Origin: UBA1433 sp964581565
GTDB taxonomy: Bacteria > Bacillota > Clostridia > Eubacteriales > UBA1433
Direction of reading: 5' to 3'
Length of the DNA: 64,000 nucleotides
Assembly (NCBI GenBank): GCA_964581565.1
Contig: CAZOOZ010000003.1
Span: forward strand, 124,001-188,000
Of the stretch, positions 16,315 to 24,406 are shown piece by piece. Positions within the stretch are counted from its first letter, which is position 1. Each line of letters opens with the position of its first letter. The notes beneath the pieces were generated by a model. That model worked only from the letters and a program-made list of their open reading frames with translations. It made no database searches and was not told the origin of the DNA. The position numbers were made by a program, and so were the translations under genes.

Positions 16315-18094
16315 TATCATTCTCTTCTTTAATCAAGTTAATTTTCAGCTCTTCCAATTGCTCGTCTTCGGCAAAGGATGGTGCTCCAGTCATCAAACAT
16401 CCATGATTTTGGGTCTTCGGAAAAGCAATGACATCTCTTATATTTTCAGTATCTGTAAGCAGCATACATAACCTGTCCATCCCATAGGCAATGCCTCCGT
16501 GAGGTGGTGTACCATATTTAAATGCCTCTAGTAAAAATCCAAATTTATCCCATGCTTTTTCTTGTGAAAAACCAAGCTGTCTGAATACTTTTTCCTGGAT
16601 GCTCTGCTGATGTATTCTAATACTTCCTCCTCCGAGCTCAACCCCATTTAATACAATATCGTATGCTTTTGCACGCATTTTATCAACTTCATCGGTACCA
16701 AATAATTTCACATCTTCATCCATTGGTGCCGCAAAAGGATGATGAACAGCATAATATCTTTTTTCTTCCTCGTCATATTCAAACATCGGAAAGTCAGTAA
16801 TCCAAACAAATTCAAATCCTTCTCTGGCAATCTTCATCACATCTGCCATATGAAGCCTCAGCTGCCCCAATGCCGTTGCCACAATACTGCTTTTATCAGC
16901 CACAAAAAGCAACAAATCTCCTTCGTTTGCCTGCATGGTATCAGTCATTTTTTCAATTTCATCTTTTTGAAAAAATTTAGCTATTGGAGAGATGATGCCT
17001 TCATTTGTCACACGCATCCACGCAAGCCCTTTTGCACCATAAGTTACAGCAACTTCGGTAAGACGATCAAGATCTCGCCGATTTAACTGATCCGATCCAC
17101 CTTTTACATTAAGACCTCTCACACTTCCACCCTTTTTGACAGCAGAGGCAAAGACACCAAATCCACACGATGCCGCGATTTCTGTTAAATCTGTAATTTC
17201 CATTTTAAATCTTAGATCAGGCTTATCTGAACCGTAATGTAGCATCGCCTTCTCATAAGTCATACGCCTGATCGGCAGCGTTACTTCAATATCAAGCATT
17301 TCTTTGAATATTTTTTGAATCAATAATTCATTTACAACAATAATATCATCTTGTGTCACAAAAGACATTTCCATATCTATTTGAGTAAACTCAGGTTGTC
17401 TGTCTTGCCTTAAATCTTCATCACGAAAGCATTTTGTTATCTGAAAATATTTATCAAAACCACTTACCATTAATAGCTGTTTAAAAAGCTGAGGGGACTG
17501 TGGAAGCGAAAAAAATTTATTTGGCTGTACTCTGCTGGGCACCAAGAAGTCTCTGGCTCCTTCAGGTGTCGGTTTATTTAAAAACGGTGTTTCAATTTCA
17601 AGAAAATTATGGTCATATAAAAATTCACGAACAATTCTATTTACTTTGCTTCTTAAAATAAATTTTTGTTGCATCGCCGGCTTTCTTAAATCCAAATATC
17701 TGTATTTAAGTCTTTTATTTTCATTTGTTTTATCAAATTCATCTATATAAATAGGCGGCGTCTGTGATTCGTTAATGATCGCAATTGCACCGGCAGAAAC
17801 TTCTATTGTTCCTGTCTTTAGTTTTGGATTTATATTTTCTTCATCCCTTTTCACAATATTGCCGTATATCTGAATTAAATATTCGTTCTTTACTTTTGAT
17901 ACCAATTCAATTAATTCTTTATTCTCTTCTCCATTGACGGTTATTTGCATTATTCCGCTCACATCGCGCAATTCAATAAATACAATTTGTCCCAAACTTC
18001 TTTTTTTGTTCACCCAACCGCAAAGCTTTACTTGCTCATTCAAGTTGCTCTCATTTAGTTCTGCGCATAAATGTGTTCTGTAAATATTTTTCAT
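16307..18094 (-). CDS. aspS: Aspartyl-tRNA synthetase
   Basis: The 595-residue class II synthetase of bacterial type has an N-terminal OB-fold anticodon domain ('LCGWVNKKRSLGQIVFIELRD'-type, first part LCGWVNKKR), motif 2 'FRDEDLRQDRQPEFTQ', the bacterial GAD insert, and motif 3 'GIAYGMDRL'. Residue Leu in 'KKRSLGQ' follows the E. coli discriminating enzyme rather than the His of the Pseudomonas non-discriminating one. It overlaps hisS by 4 bases and shares its T-box leader. Confidence 0.98.
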   Translation of the reverse strand: MKNIYRTHLCAELNESNLNEQVKLCGWVNKKRSLGQIVFIELRDVSGIMQITVNGEENKELIELVSKVKNEYLIQIYGNIVKRDEENINPKLKTGTIEVSAGAIAIINESQTPPIYIDEFDKTNENKRLKYRYLDLRKPAMQQKFILRSKVNRIVREFLYDHNFLEIETPFLNKPTPEGARDFLVPSRVQPNKFFSLPQSPQLFKQLLMVSGFDKYFQITKCFRDEDLRQDRQPEFTQIDMEMSFVTQDDIIVVNELLIQKIFKEMLDIEVTLPIRRMTYEKAMLHYGSDKPDLRFKMEITDLTEIAASCGFGVFASAVKKGGSVRGLNVKGGSDQLNRRDLDRLTEVAVTYGAKGLAWMRVTNEGIISPIAKFFQKDEIEKMTDTMQANEGDLLLFVADKSSIVATALGQLRLHMADVMKIAREGFEFVWITDFPMFEYDEEEKRYYAVHHPFAAPMDEDVKLFGTDEVDKMRAKAYDIVLNGVELGGGSIRIHQQSIQEKVFRQLGFSQEKAWDKFGFLLEAFKYGTPPHGGIAYGMDRLCMLLTDTENIRDVIAFPKTQNHGCLMTGAPSFAEDEQLEELKINLIKEENDND

Positions 18095-19362
18095 TCTTTC
18101 ATTGCTCCTACATGATAATTTATAAAAAATTCTTCGAATTGATGAATATCTATATCTGCTTGCTCACCTGTTTTCATATTTTTGAATTCAGCTTTTCCTG
18201 ATTTTAATTCATCTTCACCAATAATAAGTACATAAGCAGCATATAGTTTATCCGCGTATTTCATCTGGGCTTTTAAGCTTCTCTGTAGATAATCTTTCTC
18301 TGCCTTCACATTCTGTTCGCGTAATTTTCCCACCAGCTCGCTCGCCTTTAAATCTGCTTGTTTGCCTATAGATGCGATATATAAATCAATACCACGGTCA
18401 TGAACGGGAAGATTCGATTCTGATAATAAAAGTAATCTCTCGAGTCCAAGGCCGAATCCTATACCAGGTGTTTTCGGACCTCCTATAATTTCACTGAGTC
18501 CATCATAGCGTCCGCCACCGCATATTGTGCTTTGCGCCCCTAAATCATTTGATACAAACTCAAACGCAGTTTTTTCATAATAATCCAGCCCCCGTACTAT
18601 TTTGGGATTAATCATATACTCAACCCCCATTTGTTTTAGATATAATTGCAAATCATCAAAATGCTCGCTGCATTCTGCACACAAATAATCCAGCATATAC
18701 GGAGCTCCTTGCAATGCTATATTGCATTGCTCATTTTTGCAATCCAATACTCTCATAGGGTTATTTTCAAATCTATTTTTACAGTCACAGCAAAGCATAT
18801 CATATTTTGAAGAAATAAATTCTTTTAACTTCTCGTAGTAATCATTCCTGCATTTACCGCAGCCGACAGAATTAATATAAAGTGCTACATTTTTTAATTT
18901 TAATAGTTTAAAAAGCCTGTCTGCCAAGACCATCACTTCCGCATCAATACCAGCTGATTTTGAGCCCATTGCTTCTATGCCAAATTGATGGAATTGTCTG
19001 TATCTGCCTTTCTGAGGACGTTCCGCCCTGAAACACGGTGTTAAATAAAATAATTTTACAGGCTGAGCAAACGCATAAAGTTTATTCTCAATATAAGCTC
19101 TGACAACACCGGCCGTTCCTTCAGGTTTTAAAGAAAAACTTTCCTTATCTCTATGCATAAATGTATACATCTCTTTTTGGACGATATCTGTTTCATTCCC
19201 TACTCCACGTGCAAAAAGCTCTGTTTTTTCAAATATAGGTGTTCTTATTTCTTCATATCCGTATAATGCACACAGCTGTCGTATCATTGTTTCCAAATAA
19301 ACCCACGCTCTGCTTTCATTCGGCAAAATATCTTTTGTTCCTTTTGGTGCCTTGATCACCAT
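18091..19362 (-). CDS. hisS: Histidyl-tRNA synthetase
   Basis: The 423-residue class II synthetase has 'PKGTKDILP' at the N-terminus, 'RAERPQKGRYRQFHQFG' (motif 2), 'GLDYYEKTAFE' (histidine-A signature), 'GGGRYD', and 'GIGFGLGLERL' (motif 3). GGAGG is 5 bases from the ATG. First gene of the T-box-controlled hisS-aspS operon. Confidence 0.98.
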   Translation of the reverse strand: MVIKAPKGTKDILPNESRAWVYLETMIRQLCALYGYEEIRTPIFEKTELFARGVGNETDIVQKEMYTFMHRDKESFSLKPEGTAGVVRAYIENKLYAFAQPVKLFYLTPCFRAERPQKGRYRQFHQFGIEAMGSKSAGIDAEVMVLADRLFKLLKLKNVALYINSVGCGKCRNDYYEKLKEFISSKYDMLCCDCKNRFENNPMRVLDCKNEQCNIALQGAPYMLDYLCAECSEHFDDLQLYLKQMGVEYMINPKIVRGLDYYEKTAFEFVSNDLGAQSTICGGGRYDGLSEIIGGPKTPGIGFGLGLERLLLLSESNLPVHDRGIDLYIASIGKQADLKASELVGKLREQNVKAEKDYLQRSLKAQMKYADKLYAAYVLIIGEDELKSGKAEFKNMKTGEQADIDIHQFEEFFINYHVGAMKE

Positions 19363-19382
19363 AACTGCCTCCTTAATTTATA

Positions 19383-19630
19383 TATAAAAAAACAAAAACC
19401 CCGACGAAATTCGCCAGGGGCAGAATTATCCACGGTGCCACCCTGATTAGTTTTAAAAACCATCTTGATACTTTAACGCATAAACTACGTGAAGACCTAC
19501 TTTATTCGATCTTCAGAGCTATAAGTGTTGTTCATGCATTTACTATCAAGGCACTTCCAGCTCATGTGCCCTCTCTGAATGAAACAAATACACTACTCTC
19601 TTATTCGTCGCTCTATTAACTTTTGATTAT
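19383..19630 (-). ncRNA. T-box leader of hisS-aspS
   Basis: On the minus strand the leader carries the T-box core AGGGTGGCACCGTGG (19444-19430). An intrinsic terminator follows (CCCC...GGGG stem, 19420-19399, then a T run). Stem I is closed by AGAGC/GCTCT, with a GA-type K-turn region and an AG-rich specifier loop. The 3' side of that loop reads GAACAACACTTATAG. Codon AAC (19529-19527) followed by one purine and then the next stem is the best specifier; CAC (19527-19525) overlaps it. Uncharged tRNA would stabilise the antiterminator and allow transcription. Confidence 0.93.
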
Positions 19631-19636
19631 TAGAAT

Positions 19637-19665
19637 ATTATAAAAAGTAAATATCTTTATGTCAA
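19637..19665 (-). promoter_or_regulatory. Consensus sigma-A promoter of the hisS-aspS T-box transcript
   Basis: On the minus strand, TTGACA (19665-19660) and TATAAT (19642-19637) are both perfect with a 17-base spacer. It sits just after the hemZ stop codon. Confidence 0.9.
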
Positions 19666-19682
19666 TAATATTTGGCTAAAAA

Positions 19683-21104
19683 CTATATTTTCATGCCATA
19701 CATATGCATTTTTTTTCTAACTACATCATCAATATTATCTATATATAAATTAATATTTTTATACCCGGCAACTCTTTTAATACAATCATTTTCTCTGTTA
19801 TACAATTTACCCGAAGCCCCTGCTCCGAGCCCTATGATACCGATGTGTTCTGAGATGATCAACCTGTTATAGATACCTTCAAACCCAGGTCTGCTGAAGC
19901 CCGTATTTTCGGCATTGTTTACAGTATATTTCTGTCTATATAAATAATACGGAATATACTTATTTTTTTCAAGCAAATTATATGCATATTCAAATCCATA
20001 TGTACCTGCGAACAGGCTGTTTTTCTCATTGAAAAGTTCTGAATTTCGTTTATATGAAAGGCAGTGAAGCGTGATATTTTCCGGGTTTAACTCAATGACT
20101 TCATTTAATGAAGATAAAAACATATCATCATTTTCACCGCTGAGCCCATAAATCAAATCTACATTCTTAATAAAATTATATTTTAAGGTCATTTCATATG
20201 CTTTATAAAAATCTTCAACACTTATATGCCTGCCGATGGCATTGAGTGTACTGCTGTGCATACTTTGAGCATTGATACATATTCTGTTTGCACCGCCGCT
20301 CTTTATAGCACATAATTTTTCATCATTGATACAATCCGCTCTGCCGGCTTCAAACGTAAATTCTCTGCAATGATCTAAACTAAAATTATTTTTTATTTCT
20401 TTCATCAGAGCATCAATTTGTTCGACCCCGAGTATACTTGGTGTGCCACCGCCGATGTAAATGGCATTGATTTTAATATTGTTTAAATAAAAATATTTTG
20501 AAAGCATTTTTATTTCTTTTATTAGTGCATTCACATATCTTTTAATAAACTCTGTATCTTTGGTCGGCTTTGATATGAATGAACAATAATGACATTTAGA
20601 AGGGCATAAGGGAATATTGATATATAATGCTCGTTCGTTGTGTGGAAGGCTTTTAATACATTCCCATTCTTTATTAGCAACACGTATACACAAAGATGCC
20701 TTTTTATAACTGACATATCTTTCATTGGTATAATAATTGATTATATCTTGATCATCTACATGATTCTCTTTCATTTTTAGTGCTATTTTTACGGGCCGTA
20801 CCCCTGTGAGGATTCCCCAAGGAAGTGATGTGTTATACAACTTAGCAATAAGTAAATAAACTTTTTGCTCAATTTTCAGCACATCAACATACCTTTGATT
20901 TGATAGCTTTATTTCACTTCTTATTTCACTATTGCGATTTTTCAACTTAAGAACCGCTTTATAGAGTTCATACGCAATATCTATATATATCTCCGCATTG
21001 TCTATATTTTTTCTGTAAAATTGAGCAGAAATAAAAAACGCATTGAGCAGGCTTTTTATTTCATATTCGTATTTACTTTCAGATAAAGCTAGTACAATCT
21101 TCAT
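19683..21104 (-). CDS. hemZ: Coproporphyrinogen dehydrogenase HemZ-type radical SAM protein
   Basis: The 473-residue protein has an N-terminal domain of about 160 residues and a radical-SAM core with CxxxCxxC in 'CPSKCHYCSF', 'YIGGGTPS' (SAM-binding GGGTP), and the HemN-like C-terminal part. The family is annotated as oxygen-independent coproporphyrinogen III oxidase-like; other heme genes are absent from the window, so the in vivo role is uncertain. It follows the MBL gene with 3 bases between them in the long recJ-rel operon. Confidence 0.88.
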   Translation of the reverse strand: MKIVLALSESKYEYEIKSLLNAFFISAQFYRKNIDNAEIYIDIAYELYKAVLKLKNRNSEIRSEIKLSNQRYVDVLKIEQKVYLLIAKLYNTSLPWGILTGVRPVKIALKMKENHVDDQDIINYYTNERYVSYKKASLCIRVANKEWECIKSLPHNERALYINIPLCPSKCHYCSFISKPTKDTEFIKRYVNALIKEIKMLSKYFYLNNIKINAIYIGGGTPSILGVEQIDALMKEIKNNFSLDHCREFTFEAGRADCINDEKLCAIKSGGANRICINAQSMHSSTLNAIGRHISVEDFYKAYEMTLKYNFIKNVDLIYGLSGENDDMFLSSLNEVIELNPENITLHCLSYKRNSELFNEKNSLFAGTYGFEYAYNLLEKNKYIPYYLYRQKYTVNNAENTGFSRPGFEGIYNRLIISEHIGIIGLGAGASGKLYNRENDCIKRVAGYKNINLYIDNIDDVVRKKMHMYGMKI

Positions 21105-21107
21105 TTC

Positions 21108-21731
21108 TTATATTCTTACATAAGCATTATTTTTTTTCTCATATCCAATTGTTGTTCTTTTCCCGTGGCCCGGATATACAATAGTATCATCAGGCAACGT
21201 GTAAAGTTTTTCTAAAATAGATGTTTGAATCTCTTTAAAACTCGCGCGCGGAAAATCGGTTCTGCCGACTGTGCCGTGAAACAGTGTATCTCCGCTGAAC
21301 AGATGCCCCGGTGTATATAGGCACATGCCACCTTTTGTATGTCCAGGTGTGTGAAGGACTGTAAAATGCAAGTTTCCTACGTTAAATATGTCACCGTCAA
21401 ACAGTGCCCTGTCTTCATAACATTCTTCTTGCTTCAACCCAAACATCATGGCTCCACTATAGAGAGAATTTTGCAAACACTTTTTATCTCTGTCTTGTAT
21501 ATATACTGCAGCCCCCGTATAGTCTTTTAATTTTTTTACTGCCAAGATATGATCGTTATGCCCGTGCGTACAGACGATCAAATTTACTTTATAACCGCTG
21601 CTGTCCACCATTTGCTTGATTGTTTCAAATTCCCCCCCCGGATCGACCACCATAGCCTGCTTTGTTTCTTCACATCCTACTAAATAACAATTGGTCATAA
21701 AATTTGATACTACTACATTTTCAACATACAT
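21108..21731 (-). CDS. MBL-fold metallo-hydrolase (glyoxalase II-like)
   Basis: The 207-residue protein has the metallo-beta-lactamase motif THGHNDH, later 'LHTPGHTKGG' and 'SGDTLF', and 'YPGHG', that is, the binuclear metal site of the YqgX/glyoxalase II-like group. Predicted cytoplasmic thioester or lactone hydrolase; the substrate is unknown. Lies between dtd and hemZ in one transcript. Confidence 0.9.
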   Translation of the reverse strand: MYVENVVVSNFMTNCYLVGCEETKQAMVVDPGGEFETIKQMVDSSGYKVNLIVCTHGHNDHILAVKKLKDYTGAAVYIQDRDKKCLQNSLYSGAMMFGLKQEECYEDRALFDGDIFNVGNLHFTVLHTPGHTKGGMCLYTPGHLFSGDTLFHGTVGRTDFPRASFKEIQTSILEKLYTLPDDTIVYPGHGKRTTIGYEKKNNAYVRI

Positions 21732-21746
21732 TTTTATTTGTTCCCC

Positions 21747-22193
21747 TTACTTTATATTGCTGTCAAGAATGATTGTTACCGGCCCGTCATTAATAATTTC
21801 AACTTTCATATCGGCTCCGAAAATACCTTCTTGTGTTTTTATTCCCTTATCGTTTATCAAATTAATAAATTCCTTATAAAGACTCTTTGCTATATCCGGC
21901 TGTTCTGCATTTATAAATGATGGTCTGTTGCCTTTTTTACAATCTGCTAAAAGCGTAAATTGAGATATGATCAATATTTTTGCACCGATATCTTTTATCG
22001 ATAAATTCATTTTCCTATTTTCATCTTCAAAGATCCTAAGATCAGATATCTTTCTTGCCAAATATTTTGCATCACTTATACTATCTCCTTGACCCACCCC
22101 GAGCAAGACATTCAATCCCTTATCAATTTGTCCCACTATTATATTGTCTACAGCAACAGAAGAACGACTCACTCTTTGTACGACTGCAATCAT
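21747..22193 (-). CDS. dtd: D-aminoacyl-tRNA deacylase
   Basis: The 148-residue DTD has the usual length. It starts 'MIAVVQRVSRSSV' and carries 'SQFTLLAD' and 'NDGPVTI' (the cross-subunit Gly-Pro motif) that form the active site. It removes D-amino acids from mischarged tRNA. It follows rel in the same operon. Confidence 0.97.
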   Translation of the reverse strand: MIAVVQRVSRSSVAVDNIIVGQIDKGLNVLLGVGQGDSISDAKYLARKISDLRIFEDENRKMNLSIKDIGAKILIISQFTLLADCKKGNRPSFINAEQPDIAKSLYKEFINLINDKGIKTQEGIFGADMKVEIINDGPVTIILDSNIK

Positions 22194-22246
22194 ATTATCT
22201 CCTTATTTTAATAAAAAATTGGAATTAATGAATTTAATCATTCAGA

Positions 22247-24394
22247 CTATAATCTTGTAACTTTAATCACGTTTTTAAGTTTTTTAATTTTGGTTATCAA
22301 ATCACTTAATTCTTTTCTGCTTTTCACTTCCACAACTATGTCATAATAAGCAATATCATTATCCCCGCTTTTTGCATTTAGGGCATGTACACTTATTTTT
22401 TCGTCTGAAAATATTCGCGCAAGATCCCCGAGCACGCCCGAGTTATCATTCCCTTCCACTAAAATCTTAGCAGAAAACGATGCCTCGGCATTTGTCTGCC
22501 ATTCCACGTTAATTAACCGTTCATCATCAGTCATATTTATAATATTAACACAATCAATGCGGTGCACTGTCACACCCCTGCCACGTGTAATAAAACCGAT
22601 GGCTTCGTCTCCCGGCACAGGATTACAGCACTTAGCCAATCGAACCGCCATGTTTGAATAGCCGCCTATTTTGATTGCTTTTTCTATCGCCGAATGACTT
22701 TTCTGGGTTGTCTTTTTAATAATTTCTTTTTCTTTGACCGGGAAATCTTCTTCAAAATCTGTGACAATTTTCCGTAATATTTGTCCCGCTTTTATTCCGC
22801 CGTACCCCACAGCCGAATACATTTCGGACACATTCGGATAATTATATTTATTTATGATATAATCCCAATACTTTGGATTATTAAATTTATCCGAAGTATA
22901 TCCCATTCTTTTGATTTCGCGATCTGTGATTTCTTTTCCACGCAGTATATTTTCTTCTCTTTCAACCTTTTTAAACCAATTTCTGATTTTGTTTTTGGCA
23001 TTCGAGCTTTGTACAATATTCAGCCAGTCACGGCTCGGTCCCTTCGAATTCGGCGAAGTTAAGATTTCAACGATATCTCCGTTTTTTAATTTATAGGATA
23101 CGGGCACGATTTTATTATTAATTTTTGCTCCTACACATTTATTACCGATATCCGAGTGAATTCTATATGCAAAATCAAGAGGGCATGATCCTGCAGGCAA
23201 ATTAATTACATCTCCCTGCGGAGTAAAAACATAGACTTCATCAGAAAATAAATCACCTTTTATCATTTCATAAAAAGCACCCGAATCATCAACTTCATTG
23301 TTCCATTCCATGACTTGTCTGAGCCATGCGAGCTTTTCATCAAATGAATTTTTCTCTATTTTGCTCTTACTGCCCTCTTTATATTTCCAGTGGGCAGCAA
23401 TACCATATTCTGCAACTTTATGCATTTCATAAGTTCGGATTTGCACTTCTACAGGTCGTGTCATCGGCCCCATAACTGTTGTATGCAGGGATTGATACAT
23501 ATTTGGCTTCGGCATTGCAATATAATCTTTAAATTTACCCGGCAGCGGTGTAAAAGCCGTATGGACAACGCCCAGAATCGCATAGCAACTTTGTATATCA
23601 TCGACTAAAATCCTTACTGCGAGCAAATCGTATATTTGTTCGAAATTTCCTACTCTTTGCAATTTTTTATAAATACTGTAAAAATGTTTAGCCCTGCCTT
23701 CGATTTTAAAATCTATCTTTGTATCTTTTAATTTTATTTTGAGCATTTCTATGAATTGATTAATGTAGGCTTCTCTTTGTGCTCTGTTTTGCGTGACTTT
23801 ATTTACGATGTCATAGTAAGCTTCCTCATTCAAATACCGAAAAGAAATGTCTTCCAGCTCCCATTTAATTTTAAATATCCCGAGTCTATGTGCCAAAGGC
23901 GCATAGACATCAAGCGTTTCCTGTGCTTTTTCTTTACGTTTAGCCTCAGGCATATATTTGATTGTTCTCATATTATGCAATCTGTCTGCAAGCTTAATAA
24001 AAATGACACGGATATCTTTAGCCATAGCGATAAGCATTTTCCTGAAATTTTCAGCCTGCTCTTCCTGTTTTGTTCTAAATTCCAACTTGCTTATTTTTGT
24101 AAGGCCGTCTACAATCTCCGCTATTTCCTGTCCAAAATTTTGTTTAATATCTTCATAGGTATATTTTGTATCCTCGACAACATCGTGCAAAAGTGCCGCT
24201 GAAATACATACCGCGTCAAATTGTAAGTCTGCTAGAATGTATGCTAAGGCGACCGGGTGAACCAAATACTCTTCACCCGATTCTCGAAACTGCCCCGTAT
24301 GGGCATCTTTAGCAAAATCATATGCGCGTCTTATAAGCTGTCTGTCTTGCTCGTTCAGATAAGCACTTACCTGATTAAGCAGCTTATCAATCAT
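22247..24394 (-). CDS. relA: Bifunctional (p)ppGpp synthetase/hydrolase Rel
   Basis: The 715-residue RSH protein has an N-terminal HD hydrolase domain (AALLHDVVED, so hydrolase is probably active), a synthetase domain ('GRAKHFYSIYKKL', 'EVQIRTYEMHKVAEYG'), a TGS domain ('VYVFTPQGDVINLPAG'), a Cys-containing zinc-finger region (LAKCCNPVPGD) and a C-terminal ACT domain. It controls the stringent response to amino-acid starvation. It lies between recJ and dtd. The apt gene that often sits between recJ and rel in related bacteria is missing. Confidence 0.97.
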   Translation of the reverse strand: MIDKLLNQVSAYLNEQDRQLIRRAYDFAKDAHTGQFRESGEEYLVHPVALAYILADLQFDAVCISAALLHDVVEDTKYTYEDIKQNFGQEIAEIVDGLTKISKLEFRTKQEEQAENFRKMLIAMAKDIRVIFIKLADRLHNMRTIKYMPEAKRKEKAQETLDVYAPLAHRLGIFKIKWELEDISFRYLNEEAYYDIVNKVTQNRAQREAYINQFIEMLKIKLKDTKIDFKIEGRAKHFYSIYKKLQRVGNFEQIYDLLAVRILVDDIQSCYAILGVVHTAFTPLPGKFKDYIAMPKPNMYQSLHTTVMGPMTRPVEVQIRTYEMHKVAEYGIAAHWKYKEGSKSKIEKNSFDEKLAWLRQVMEWNNEVDDSGAFYEMIKGDLFSDEVYVFTPQGDVINLPAGSCPLDFAYRIHSDIGNKCVGAKINNKIVPVSYKLKNGDIVEILTSPNSKGPSRDWLNIVQSSNAKNKIRNWFKKVEREENILRGKEITDREIKRMGYTSDKFNNPKYWDYIINKYNYPNVSEMYSAVGYGGIKAGQILRKIVTDFEEDFPVKEKEIIKKTTQKSHSAIEKAIKIGGYSNMAVRLAKCCNPVPGDEAIGFITRGRGVTVHRIDCVNIINMTDDERLINVEWQTNAEASFSAKILVEGNDNSGVLGDLARIFSDEKISVHALNAKSGDNDIAYYDIVVEVKSRKELSDLITKIKKLKNVIKVTRL

Positions 24395-24406
24395 TTTTCC
24401 CCTCGA

